64,000 nt of DNA, from NCBI GenBank assembly GCA_914767715.1, contig OU612066.1, forward strand, positions 35,934,283 through 35,998,282, given 5' to 3'. A model generated the notes under the pieces. The model was given only the letters and a program-made list of their open reading frames with translations, searched no databases and was not told the origin of the DNA. This stretch comes from Membranipora membranacea. Taxonomy: Eukaryota > Bryozoa > Gymnolaemata > Cheilostomatida > Membraniporidae. A program made the translations under genes and the position numbers. Shown here piece by piece: positions 1 to 13,900 of the stretch. Every line of letters begins with the position of its first letter. Positions within the stretch are counted from its first letter, which is position 1.

Positions 1-456
1 ATTTGTAAAACCAGTAAAGCTCTGTTAAAATTATCTGCATAACACATTACTTGGAAGGCTTTGGTGCTGCGACTCATGGCAATACTATCTCAACCTTCTC
101 TGGATAGTAATATAATGACATTGGGGCGGAGTTTGATCATCAATATTGGGTATTCGTTTTTATAGATAACTGATGACCACTGCAATGACTACACGTTTTT
201 GACCTCTCTTCATAAACCTACCAAACCTGAAGCTGACCAGGGAGTTTGGGACTGTATTGTAAAATTAACAAAACTTTGGAGTAGTCTGTTCTTTGTAAAT
301 TTACTTCAATGATGAGACAACTCTCTCTATATCTAGCCAAGGAGTCACAGTCTTTAACTCCTTTATCTAGCGAAGTTTGATATGTAGGTAGGATTTTTAA
401 GTTGTGCGAATGTTTGTTTGATTGTTATGTTTAATATGATTGGTGAACTATTATAG

Positions 457-3400
457 AAACAACCTGGAGACAGATTTGCGGATAGAAAAAGATTGGAGAT
501 CAACGCTCCAGCAAAATTTGAAGAAAGCAGAAGAAAAAATAAATACCCTGTCTGTTAAAGTAACCAAATTAACTTCTATAGAACAGGTATATAATAAGCT
601 GTCAAATATCCTAGCCCTGTTCACTTGGTTTTGTTCTGGTAATTTCTTCCTGCTTTAAGACAGGAACAAAAATGTTGAGCCATCTTTGGGGGTGATGACC
701 AATCAGATACCTTCAATATTTTGTTTGTCTCAGAGCCAATGACACGTCTTGAGCTGTTTGTTAGAACTTAACCTCTCATTATGAAACAGCGCTCTGAGAT
801 AAGTTTATTGTCATTTTGCTGATCGAATATATATCCCATATTTTGCTGATCAAATATAATATATCCTATATCAATTTTGTTGAATTTTTATTTTTCCCAT
901 ACAGGATTATGAAAGTTTGAAGACAGTTCATGAAGACCTGAAAAAATCGAGCCATGAACAAGAGGTGACACTAGCTGAAATGGGTCATCAGCTAAGCCAG
1001 TACGTATTATGAATAATGCAGAGAGTAGATTAGATCCTGTTTCAAACCTACAGAAGCATTATATAGTTGACCACATTTGGATGAGATGTCCAGTGTTATG
1101 GTCAACCAGAACATATTGTCTATTGTTAAATAATTATAAAGAATGACCTTCACGCCCATTAGACCTAAACAAAAGAAATTTCCAACACAGATGGGGTTAT
1201 CTAACTGTAGTACGCACACACATATGAAAACCTATTCCGACAAATAGAGATGTATGCTACTCCATACAAACACTGAGTAGATTGCAGCAACGAAATGACG
1301 TTGGTTAACCTGACTGCGTTTCTATTGCTATCATTTCATTTGGTAGATTTGAATAGTCTCCAATGCCCTCTGATAGTGGCTTGTCGGTTACCATATATTG
1401 AATGACCCTAACAAGCCAAATTTCCTAATCCATGGCTGCCGGCTCAATGTGCTCCTGTAGTACATGTGAAATTTGCATGGTGTGTCAGGCTTCACGGCAG
1501 CATAATGATAAACACAATGTCATCTCAGTCTTAGTCTTGGTCCAAACTCCATCCCCCCCCCCCCATGATCCCTCAAAAACACCATAGTACATCAGAGTCC
1601 ACCATGATACATAATGTTTTATATTTATAATACATCATTACACATCATATACATATGATAGAAAGTCGGTGTAGACACTGACATCGCTCTACCATAGTCT
1701 GCTACTATAGTGTTGTTGTGATACGTTCACAGATCTAAGTTGAGACATGAGGACCTGAGAGAAGTCCAGCAAGCTCTTAAGGACGCTCACTGGGCTGACG
1801 ATGATCTGGTAACTAACTGTAAACAGTGTGAAAAAATATTCAACATCTCCCGTCGCAAGGTAATAATACTACAGAGAAAGTATATAGCCTAACTCTGTAC
1901 AACAGAGAAAGTATATATCCTAACTCTGGACAACAGAGAAAGTATATATTCTAACTCTGTACTACAGAGAAAATATATATCCTAACTCTGTACTACAGAG
2001 AAAGTATATATCATAACTCTGCACAACAGAGAAAGTATATATCCCAACTCTGTACAACAGAGAAAGTATAATATCCTAACTCTGCACAACAGAGAAAGTA
2101 TATATCCTAACTCTGTACAACAGAGAAAGTATATATCCTAACTCTGTACTACAGAGAAAGTATATATCCTAACTCTGTATAACAGAGAAAGTATATATCC
2201 TAACTCTGTATAACAGAGAAAGTATATATCCTAACTCTGTACAACAGAGAAAGTATATATCCTAATTCTGTACTACAGAGAAAGTATATATCCTAACTCT
2301 GCACTACAGAGAAAGTATATATCCTAACTCTGTACTACAGAGAAAGTATATATCCTAACTCTGTACAACAGAGAAAGTATATATCCTAACTCTGTACAAC
2401 AGAGAAAGTATATATCCTAACTCTGTACTACAGAGAAAGTATATATCCTAACTCTGCACTACAGAGAAAGTATATATCCTAACTCTGTACTACAGAGAAA
2501 GTATATATCCTAACTCTGTACAACAGAGAAAGTATATATCCTAACTCTGCACTACAGAGAAAGTATATATCCTAACTCTGTACTACAGAGAAAATATGTA
2601 TCCTAACTCTGTGCAACAGAGAAAGTATATATCCTAACTCTGTACAACAGAGAAAGTATATATCCTAACTCTGTACAACAGAGAAAATATATATCCTAAC
2701 TCTGTACTACAGAGAAAGTATATATCCTAACTCTGTACTACAGAGAAAGTATATATCCTAACTCTGTACAACAGAGAAAGTATATATCCTAACTCTGTAC
2801 TACAGAGAAAATATATATCCTAACTCTGTACTACAGAGAAAGTATATATCCTAACTCTGTACTACAGAGAAAGTATATATCCTAACTCTGTACTACAGAG
2901 AAAGTATATATCCTAACTCTGTACTACAGAGAAAGTATATATCCTAACTCTGTGCAACAGAGAAAGTATATATCCTAACTCTGTACAACAGAGAAAGTAT
3001 ATATCCTAACTCTGTACTACAGAGAAAATATATATCCTAACTCTGTACTACAGAGAAAGTATATATCCTAGCTCTGTACTACAGAGAAAGTATATATCCT
3101 AACTCTTTACAACAGAGAAAGTATATATCCTAACTCTGTACTACAGAGAAAGTATATATCCTAACTCTGTACAACAGAGAAAGTATATATCCTAACTCTG
3201 TACTACAGAGAAAGTATATATCCTAACTCTGTACAACAGAGAAAGTATATATCCTAACTCTGTACAACAGAGAAAGTATATATCCTAACTCTGTACAACA
3301 GAGAAAGTATATATCCTAACTCTGTACTACAGAGAAAGTATATATCCTAACTCTGTACTACAGAGAAAGTATATATCCTAACTCTGTACAACAGAGAAAG

Positions 3401-4025
3401 TATATATCCTAACTCTGTACAACAGAGAAAGTATATATCCTAACTCTGTACTACAGAGAAAGTATATATCCTAACTCTGTACAACAGAGAAAGTATATAT
3501 CCTAACTCTGTACTACAGAGAAAGTATATATCCTAACTCTGTACTACAGAGAAAGTATATATCCTAACTCTGTATTTTCGTAATGGAAGATATATTTCTA
3601 CTCGTTGTGGACAAGGCTTGAAAGCTAAAAAGGCTTGAGCCTATTGAAAAGAGTTGATTAAATACTACATGATTGATGATAATTGTGACCCAGTGGGCAG
3701 TGCCAAAGTCCTTGTTGCAGGAATAGGTTTTGTTTGCTGATAATGTTGAACTGTTGGTTTGTATTGCTCACAGTTAAATTCAGCTTATTCTATAATAACC
3801 TGCCGATCATTAATTTTTTGCATAAATATATTATCAAAGCAAATAATGCATGATAGTGTTGTTATAATGAGATGCGTTGCATTGCAGCACCACTGTCGGA
3901 ACTGTGGAGATATCTTCTGTAACGAGTGTTCTGACCAGCGTATGATGTTACCCAGCTCCAGTAAAGCCGTCAGAGTCTGTGATGGCTGCAACACTATACT
4001 ACTGGCCAGAGCTAGCAAGGCCTAG
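457..4025 (+). CDS. RUFY1/2-like: RUFY-like (RUN and FYVE domain) protein, C-terminal part; 5' end outside window
   Basis: Four exons join in frame: 457-586, 905-999, 1733-1859 and 3888-4025 (stop TAG). RUFY proteins are endosomal adaptors: coiled coils bind small GTPases or partners and the FYVE finger binds phosphatidylinositol 3-phosphate. The first two exons are heptad-rich and charged (coiled coil). Exon three has the run [19 protein letters not shown] and the first zinc pair CKQCEK, followed by FNISRRK. The last exon carries the FYVE signature [14 protein letters not shown] and the late pair CDGC. The (R/K)(R/K)HHCR lipid-binding motif is rebuilt across the last intron (RRK|HHCR). The match to RUFY1/2 runs through the whole coiled coil, so another FYVE protein is unlikely. 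The RUN domain would lie upstream of position 1; I saw no convincing exon in 1-456. The last intron (1860-3887) is mostly minisatellite. Confidence 0.9.
1868..3572. repeat. 31-bp minisatellite, about 55 tandem copies, in the last RUFY intron
   Basis: The unit is about 31 bp: AACTCTGTAC, then (A/T)ACAGAGAAA, then GTATATATCCT. Copies are nearly identical and run head to tail. The main variable site is TACAACAG versus TACTACAG, with rarer GCAC and GTGC forms. Each unit has short inverted arms (CAGAG and CTCTG) around an AT-rich loop, so single strands could form a chain of hairpins. The array begins about eight bases after the splice donor at 1860. It is not a CRISPR: there are no unique spacers. 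Confidence 0.97.
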
Positions 4026-7000
4026 CATCTATCTATCAGTTTTATTTTTTAAACCATGTTTTGTTATTATAGTCTCAGTGCTAACAATATCATATACACG
4101 ATTTTGTGGTGCAATGTTATTTATTTGACACAGCTGTAGCCCATTAACTCATCTCAACCATACCACCAGATCGTAAAATCTAATCTATGTGTCATCCTGA
4201 AAGCTTTTAAGGGCTGGCTGTGCATAAAATAGGCTTAACATTTCCATGTCAAGCATCTGTAAACCCTGAAACTACTTTATTTAAAGCTATCGAAGTGTAT
4301 CATTCTAGGAATCAGCATAATACAAATGAATTTGATCCTGTTTTGTTCTCACTACATTGTAAAGTATGGAAAACCAGCCAACTGTTCTGAGCATCAAAAA
4401 ATAGCCAATGTTACAGCTAAATGGCTCTATCCTGGTGTAGTATTTGTCCCTAAATGCTGCCCAGTATAATTTACTCGTAAGTCATCATGTAATGTGCTGT
4501 CAACATGATAAACATATTTTAAAGTGTTTAGGAAAGTTAAACCACTAGGTGGCTCAATTTTACTTATGCATCACATTATTCTCTGATTCTTCACCTCCGT
4601 AATGATATGCTTCTTTAAAAAAATGGTCCACTTTAAGTGCATTATATATCTATCGCAGTAGAGGCCTTCCTAAGAACGCTCGCATAAAATTAACCCTGAA
4701 AAGGGTGAGATATTTGACGTCACAGAGCTGTTAGTGCGCTGTGCTGATAGAAATTCCTCAACAACTTTAGCTAAATAGGTCACACATCAACATCTTTGTT
4801 GACTACACACAGTATCCTAGTGGATGCGGTTATGTCTACATGGCCAATGTTTTATAATCTTTGACAAGGCTCTCCCCACATTAAATATCACATTGCTGTC
4901 AAAACAAACATTATTGCGGGCTCATAATAAATTACCTGCAAAATATGCTCACAGAGTAAGGATATATCGTTACTATGTGATATGCTCAACGTTTAAACAT
5001 CCATGACCATAGAATGATACAAGCCCCAATTCACCAAGCCAGAGTTAGTTTATTAGTGACGATCAATTTGTCTAACATTATTCAACACACGTTATTAAAT
5101 TTACAATCCTATTAGTTTTGGGCAAAATATTTCGATGGCAATAATGTCGTCAGATAACTGATGTTATCTAAGTGACGAATCTGTTGAATAGGGCAGGCAA
5201 CTGATGGTGAAGGAATATGTTTCTTCACAAGAACTGAGCGTGGAGGGTATGCATGCAGAGGTAGGCTTGTTTCTCAAGCGAAATGATAATAATATTTCAA
5301 TGGACATTACAATAATTGATGACAAATAGATTTTGATTTACATAACCAGCAAAAATTTGTGTCTTGGTTGATGTTTTGTGTTCTGGCCATTTTTTACAAA
5401 AAATCAAGAATCTTTGTCACAGTTAGCCGCAGCACAGTATTTTTCGGATTTCCTCGGCTCGCCATCTACCCAGCACATTATTTAGAATTTTATCATCACA
5501 TAGAATTTTTGTCTGCTGATGAAGTTTTATCAATTAGAAATCTCCAATGATAAATATACAATGGATGGCAAACAGCAGGTCCTCACCGTAATAATTTTAG
5601 TAAAGTTCACATAATTATACATAAGGCATACTATAAGCTGGTCAGTTTCAGGAATATGAGAACAGTAACACAGTTAATGTTTAAAGCTTTATCTAAAGTC
5701 TAAAGCTATAACATATTGGAATGCTAAAGTCTAAAAATTCTTGATCTCCTTTCCCTTCGCCTTATTTTCACTAACTTCGTGCAGCCGATGACTCAGCTAT
5801 TGCTGGATTATTTTATTATCTGACCTGCATCTTACCTCAGTTTATAGTATGTGTCATTTATTCTCAATCGAACACACACACACACACACACACCCGCCGT
5901 GCTTGTTGTAATATAAAATTCCAAGTTTGTTCACTTAGCCAGTGGATCTCAGTGGAGTATTGTATTCAATGGGGGACATTCATAGAATACCTTACTACAC
6001 AATATAGCCTTAGTTTGGTGCTCTGTGCTGACCTACATTTGCAGAAATCACACAAATAAGCTGACTTTTTAGACCATCATATCTCAAATTTGGGGATGGG
6101 GATGCCAGTGCCCTTCCATGAGGTTGCAATTGAGATGTGGGTGCATAGGCTCATAGTGGAAAATGAAAATCAGCACCATGGATTTTCTGCTGTATTGAAT
6201 ACAAGATAGCTCTGTTTGTTTTGATTTTACAATAGGCTGATCACTCAAACAGCTCTCTGACGTCACAAAACGTTAGCCTGGCTTGATGTGAGCGTTTTCG
6301 GGAAGGCCTCTACTGCGATAGATATAAATTGCACTAACAGTGGACCAATTTTCTAAAGAAGCACATGATTACGGAGCTGAAGAATCAGAGAATAATTTGA
6401 TACATGAATAAAATTGATCCACCTAGTTGTTTAAACAGTATTAAAACACCTGGAAACTTTGAAACAGAAATACTGGACATGAATATTCATTTAGAGACTT
6501 ATCAGCGTAAGTGGGAAAAGTACGTAAAGGAAGCTAGGCTGCTGCACTTCACTTTTTCCTACACAAAGTAGACAGAGCAAGGAAAAACAATCAAATCATA
6601 ACGTAATAGTATAGGTGTTTCCTGTCACTATCCCTACTACTACAATAATAGGTGAGTGAGAAAATGCGAGAAAAAGAAGACAATTCGAAAACGTATTGAT
6701 CGGAAAGGGTGGGGGCCTTGATCACGTTTCAGATGCCAATAATGTTTTTTGTTGCATTCCAACACGAAACTGTATGTATTTTTATATATCTATATCAATA
6801 CACTACTCGCTAGCTACCTGGATGGAACTGCCTGCTTGGGTTAGGTTCGATCTAGAGTTGGAGTTGTCAGAATTCTTGTAAACTGAAAGCAGTCATGTCA
6901 TTTACACAACATGTATTTCCCTGATCCCAATCTGGCCCCTCCGAGACACCGCTCAGCACTTCTAAGCAAAATTCTTTTAAGACGGAACCTGACCAGCCTG

Positions 7001-7995
7001 ATTATAACTGTTTGATGGTGTATTTTTGATTTGTATTGTGCTTCATATTGAATCGTGTATGTATCATCGTAAACACCATTTGCAATCTGTTCAGGACCTA
7101 ATTTAAAACATGATCTGATTTGCTTGATCTTGTTAATGCTTGATATTGATACTTGATCGGTTAAGTCTGAAATAAAGTTCATATATATATATAAACATAA
7201 AATAAAAGTATATATATATTACTGACAATAAAAGTATATATATATATATATATATTTCCCTGCGTTAGACTAGCTGATTTTTTCAAATAGAAATTTCGAA
7301 GTCCTGTATGACGCTATGGTACGCTATACGCTATACGCTATGCGCTATCATATGCAATCATACGCTATCATCTTTAAAGATCTTAATTTTTTGCCATTGT
7401 GGTGTTTGAATCTTTAAACTGAAATTTGACCGCGAAGTTCATACAAGCAGCACTATCATCTTGGACAATCTTGTATTTTGCAAGCTTCACGTTACACTTA
7501 CGTATTTCAGTTAAGAAATATGTCTATGAAGCAGGTACTGTAATTGAAATCTCTCTGGATAACTTGACGGAGGAAGAACTTCTGACTAAATAATTATCAT
7601 CATATCATCACCAGTGTTAGAAGTGAGTGTGAACTGGTGGGAGCTAAGTGTCCACAAAGAAATGTAGAGGGGAAATCTTTAGAAATAGTCCCCACCGGAT
7701 TTTTTCCGATGAAACTATGTGAAAATGTCTCTTTTTGACAAGATATAAATCGTATTATCAACCTTCAATTAACTATTACAGATCTAAATCTCTGCATAGT
7801 AAGTATAGTTGCTATAGTTATTGCAAAAATCCAAGTGATCTTTGACCGGAGAGTGGAGTATCCACAAAGAGAGGGGTCTACTTAGGCCACTGATCATCAC
7901 TCGCTACCTTCTGAGATATTCGTTGAGTTTATTCCACTAAGTTCTAAATGTAACTATTATCAACATCATTCTAGCTATCTGTGCCTGACAAGACT
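4026..7995. other. Intergenic stretch between RUFY-like and FKRP-like genes
   Basis: No open frame here resembles a protein I recognise. The interval holds a large inverted-repeat element (4519-6456), a (CA)n run near 5873-5893, AT dinucleotide tracts at 7175-7255, a short degenerate TACGCTAT repeat at 7312-7375, and a 20-base solo end (about 4205-4223) shared with the palindrome at 18229-18339. The promoter and 5' UTR of the FKRP-like gene should lie in its last part, but no TATA or initiator can be assigned. Confidence 0.6.
4519..6456. mobile_element. Fold-back (long terminal inverted repeat) element, about 1.9 kb
   Basis: Two arms of about 210 bp are inverted copies: 4519-4732 and 6248-6456. 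Both contain TCTATCGCAGTAGAGGCCTT (antisense in the right arm), the stretch CTCTGATTCTTCA and the end motif GACGTCA(C/G)AGAGCTGTT. The arms differ at roughly one base in six to eight, so the element is not recent. The 1.5-kb core has no transposase-like frame. It is best read as a non-autonomous DNA element. I could not fix a target-site duplication, so the outer borders are approximate. Confidence 0.75.
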
Positions 7996-10900
7996 ATGAA
8001 TCGGACTAATGGATTACTGTTGGTTGGACTTTTTCTTGTGGTGTTTGCACTGATATCTCTACAGATTACAAGCACACACATACCAGCTCTCATATGGAGA
8101 TCAGCATTGTAAGTTATTAACATTGCGTAGTACTTTGTATTAGGCAACTTTAAGATACATCGAGAGTTGTGGTTGACTTCTTCACCCGCTGCTATGGAAA
8201 AGGTTTGAATTGCGCCCAAAAAATTATCAAGGATCAGATATCACTGACGTTTTATTATTTGGATTGGATCAACCGTTACCTAGCCCATCCACATGATCAC
8301 GCTTATTTAAATTATTACTCGATGACTTGGCTCTTCATAAAGTAGAGTCGTCTTTTTTTATATTAACCAGAATGTTGCATGATTTTGGTCACGTTGGTTT
8401 TTGACACTAACCCTAACTGCTGTAGCCAAATAGAATGGGGCTTCACACGATACTCTCAGTCTCTCACATGGAGATAGAAGGATTTTACTTCCTTCCTATT
8501 CAACCAATGAACTACCTAGCTCATTGATTCAACAGCTAATGATTTTGCAAGCCCTGTCCAGCTTATATATCTTTTACCGTAAAACAAGTTTTAAATTCAT
8601 GTAGCTGAAAGATGACAAATATTATGTCATCATAATTATGATCTTCTAGCAATAATTATCCTACCTTGTGAAATAGATGAGCAGTGATCTATATAGGATC
8701 TCGCTAGTAATCAAGGGGACAAACTGCCAAGTTAAGTTACGTTCACCCAATGTATATAGTTATATATATAAATATATATAACAAGATAATATTATTTTAT
8801 CCCTCTTGACTGTGTAGTCATGAGGTTCCCTTAGGCATGGTTGATCGCAGTGAGCGCTTGGTGGTTGTTCCGGTACCCGAGGGTTCTCCAACATATCACA
8901 ACTCAACTGAGAACAAAAGTCTCAATAGAAGACTGAACATGTTAGCTGAACAGCTAGTTAAAGTATCAGCTGCAGACGGAAGGTCACAAGGATACCTACA
9001 ACAAGCCATCACAGAGGTAAGTCACCAAAGTAAGTCACCGAAGTAAGTCACTGAGGTAAGTCACCGAAGTAGGTCACCTAGGTAGGTCACTAATCACCTG
9101 TGAATCTATACTAGCGGAGTAAAGTCTTCACACGAGGAAAAGCGTGCCATTTTGCACCTGCTTGAAAAAGCCAGCTAGCTAATATTTATTCATCCTCTTT
9201 ATACTCCATTATGCTAAATACTAACAGTGATAACCTAGGTAGCCTTCAGTGTTAGCTAGCATTAAGCTAAACTTTAGCTATCATTTACTCCTTTTGGGAG
9301 GATGTAAACATACTACCAGTAATTATTAGGGCTGTGCTATGAAAATCTTATATTAGAGTTTGAAATGTGCGTTAGTATTTAACTACAAGTTCTATCATGT
9401 CAAAAAAGATTTTTCTTGGCTCATCGAGCTTTTTACCAGCTTACTGCTCCCCAGAGACACTGGTGCGCTTTGATTTGTTGTTTTTTTGGGATAAGGTCGT
9501 GAGCTATCGTGTCAAGTCAGTCTCAATCCATGTGTTACATCAATCAGATCTTAGTGCCTATCTTGATGAGATTAGTAGAATTTCAAAGCAATGTTGTGAT
9601 TTAAACCTATTGTTAAACGCCTCCAAGACTCAAGAAATGATGTTTTCTACTCAGCTTGTTAGGCCCATTACCCCTACTCTTATCCTTAACGGCACGGATG
9701 TTGATTTTTGTGACAAAGTAAAATACCTTGGTGTAACTGTTGACGATAAACTCCGCTATCATGATCATGTGCAATCCATAGTGACTACTGCATCTCAACG
9801 CATGTATATTGTGAAAAATTTTGTATACTATAGCTCAAAGCCCCTTTCTCATATGTTATTCAAGAGTTTTATTGTATCCCTCATCACTTACTGTCTCCCC
9901 ATACTTTTTACAAGCATCCATGCAAGCGACAAGAAGTGCTTACGCAAAATATTTAAAGATGCCGCCAAGTTAGGGATTGAGCACCCCGATATAGATGCTC
10001 TGGTGGCCAACCAGATCAAGACACTTGGACAAAGGTACATACACGATGAAGAGCACTTTATCAATGACTTTCTAACTAAATGCCCCTCAGGTCGCTACTG
10101 CACCGTTAAATATCGGGGTACATGGGGTAGAGACAGCTTTTTAAGACATCTCATACATACACTTAATAATATACTATTCTAAAAAACTTTTTATACAACA
10201 GAGATCTGATTTTTCCATGTATTTCTTTCTTGTCAGTATTAACAACGTATTTCGTGACAAATTTTTGTCTATGATAGTAATAAATCCATCCATCCATCCA
10301 TAGGCTCTTAAGCATTTTATAGGATTGTCATAAAATTTCAGATAAATTTTGGGGGCGTGTATCACATAATTCTGCATCAGCACATCCAATTCCCATTAAA
10401 CATGTTTACTACTGCTTCTCTTATTCCCAAAAAGCAGGAGAAATTTGACTGCTGCTAATTCCATGTGAATTTGATACGGCCAGGTGATCGCTCAACATTA
10501 ACTGGGCCTTTTACACCCCTCTTTGCACGGGTAAAGCTTTTAAGCAACTCCCTCTCCACTGGCAAAATACAAGATTTTTGAAGATGATAACGCGTTATGT
10601 GCGAAAGAGAGGATTTTTGGGGTCACATTTCAGTTTTAAAGATTCAATTACACACTGGTGACTGGTGAAATAAAGATTTTCAAAGATGATAGTACGCAAA
10701 TTTGAAACCACATCACAATAATCACAAAAGAGATGAATGATTCAGTGGAAAGCAAGTTTGATTCACCATTAAATAGAAATTAACATTATTATTGTAACAA
10801 CAACAAAATTGCAGAATTTTGTAAGGCACTATGCCGGCGATGAGATGATATCTGCTGGTAAAAACTCGTTAAAACTTGTTATCATAACCTCAAACAACAA

Positions 10901-13900
10901 AATTAAAACCATAAGCCGTTCATGAATTTACGCTTGGATATGCCTTTTTTCTATAATTTTCGGAGATTAAATGATCAAGTATGGCATGACTTGTTTGCTC
11001 ATTCTCTATTGGAAAACTTATGAACAACCCTTATTTTTACACTCTGATAGGTTAACATGATGTTGAGCATTCTCGGTCAAAGTGGTGGATCGTCAAAACA
11101 GGAAGGAGTTAAAGAGAAGAGAAGAATCAAAAGTCTGGATGTCTGTCAGGAAGAATATATTCCTAACCCGGACACAAGTGAGGAAAACATCCTAGTAGGC
11201 GCAAGAGTAGCTCAGTAGCCGAATGAGTGTCTATCTATTTCAGTTATGTTGGTCAGATAGGCAATAATCATGATGTCATTTGACCCATCGCAGAGGTTAC
11301 TATTTAACTACAGTTGGACTTTGGGAGCATCATGCCTCGACGATTGAATAACATTGCAATGAGTGATACAAGGAGGCAGGAGCTGCTCCCACAATCAAAA
11401 TACTCATAAATATTGATGATATTACCTATTTGGGTCAGTAAAATTGTTTTTAAATTCCCAATCTATTCAGCTATTCTTTATAGAAGTTACAACAAAAGAT
11501 TGCAATATTCTGTAGTGATTTGATTTGTAGCAATTTGAATCGAGTGGGCACCAGAAAGGGTTCTTGAAATACCGTAGATTTTACAAAAAAGTGGGTGTCT
11601 ATCAAAAGTTGGCAAATAAGCAGCCAAATTGTTCTTAAACATACGATTGTACTAGTCTGTTGCAGCGTAACGTGATGTATGTTTTTGAATGCAATGCTCT
11701 AAAAATTGCTTCAATTGAATAGGCCAGTAGAACCTGTTTGAGGGTTTTGTCGGTTGCAAAACACCCATTCTATGGCTTTGAGTTTGCAGTTGGAATAGGA
11801 TATGGTGTGCAAGATGGGTTATCGATTCAGCAACTCCATTTTTTCAATGAACAAGCTGTTTGCCATTCAGACACACTCTTAGATAAAAACAGTGTGCTGC
11901 AGATTTTTGACGTATCACTGCGACTGATTACTGAATACCGGGACGGGTGTCGCATCTGGCGTTTGATTTGATCCGAGAATTTTAGAAACAAAATAAAATT
12001 AATGGCTAGGAGGAGTGTGCTCTGCTAATAATTTTAGATGAAGCCTGTTCCGGTGTGTGTCACACCTTGAATAATATCGTAATTGGTGAATCAGCAGAGA
12101 TAAAATAAAATAAAATGACGCTGCATGCTTATTGTCTCATAATTAAATTTGTTGTTGCTGGCCGGAGGTTACTTGCAGAGTTAAGCTTTTTGAGTGCTGA
12201 AAATTTGCCTTGGTCCCATTGTCCCATTGTCCCATTGTCCCATTGTCCCATTGTCCCATTGTCCCATTGTCCCATTGTCCCATTGTCCCATTGTCCCATT
12301 GTCCCATTGTCCCATTGTCAATCAGAATGAAATGCCACTACCAACAACCCACACAAGGGTTTTAATGAACCTCATCATTACGCTTTGATTTACTTCGACC
12401 ATGTTATCATAGATTCATTAAAATATATCAAGAATATGCAAGTTCGATTTTAATCATCACATTATATTTTAGAGCTTTCTAAATACGTCACTCAGAACTG
12501 CAGCTATGCACCAGAATTTTATACATTAATAACGGTGGTGTTTAACTTTGTACATTACGCTGAGGATGACTTGCTGCGAGCCCGTGATGTGATTGGATCT
12601 GTTAGCAAAGTTTACCCCAAAGTCAGAATAATCGCAGGCCTACCAGATACTCTGAAACTTGACGACGCTAAAGATGGCAACACCACAGTTTATCGCTACT
12701 CGCAAAAGTAAGATAAACACGTACAGGCATGCATGGTTGGATGGATTTATTACAATCACTGACAAACAAGCTGTGAAATTCCGTGCAGACACTGGCACTG
12801 GTAAAAGCCAAAAACATAGAAAAATTCTCTATGATAAAAGTATATTGTTTAGTGTGATAATCAGATGTGGTAAAAGCAGTCTCGACCCCAAGAACCTCTG
12901 TACTTCATGGTGCGGTAACCTCCTGATGGGCATTTATTTAGCAAGTCATTTATGAAGTGGCTAGGTTCTTGCAATGATGATAAAACTAAGTATGGTGAGC
13001 CGAAAATGTCAAAATATATTGGTGTGGTGATATTGGGGTTTCATATAGAGCGTTCAATGTTTAATGAAACTGAGTCTAGTAGAAGTGGCGGTATCCATTG
13101 CCTTTATTACTACAACAAAAGCAAAAGATCTAATTGGGAGGTAGACAATATTGCTATCACCAATAAAAATGTTCAATTAAGGTCCATCCTTGGCAATGGA
13201 CTGACAGCAGTCGGATGTTTTTTGTTTATGTTCTCATCCTTGTACAATGAACCAGTTGTAAAGCATCCAGGTAGAACTTAAGACCGTAGGGATAGGTGAC
13301 AGGGCTTGTGCAACAAACAAATAATAATTTGAAAATGTGAACCAAAAAATTTACATTTCTTATTTAGATCTGATGTCGGGAGAATCTGGACTGAGCTAAT
13401 AACTCAAGTAAAGACCAAGTATGTCTACATGGGGAGGAATGTGGTACACTTTACAGAGTCAGACAGATTAGAGAGATTAGTGAGAGAGATTAATAACTTA
13501 GAGGCTTACGCTGTCGGCAGCGCTATACGAGGATATAATAATGGTCATGTGAGTGTTTATCTGTTTCGTAAACATAAAACAAATAAATGGTTTGACCCAC
13601 AATGTATAGATCAACTCAATACCTCCGATGTCCTAGCACTTTTGTTTTTGTGAAACTTAGTCATACATGTCAAAATATAACAGTAATCATCTGGTCCAAC
13701 AACAGAGTAAGTATAACAGAGTAAGTATAACAGAGCCATGAGTGTGTGTTAAATTAAGCAATGATGTGGAATATTTAACAACAAGATGATGAACAAGGAA
13801 TTTTACATGAAAGGCAGAAGTGCTTGGACACGAAGTTGGGGATCTAGAGCAGGGCAAAGTTGCGAAATAATTCATCAGAAATATGACAAATACTCTGCTT

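Noticed and set aside
1868-3572. CRISPR-like regular array
   Set aside because: Units are contiguous and near identical with no unique spacers, inside an animal intron.
12115-12388. Two overlapping open frames with repeated SHCPIVPL-type residues
   Set aside because: They are translations of the 8-bp GTCCCATT repeat.
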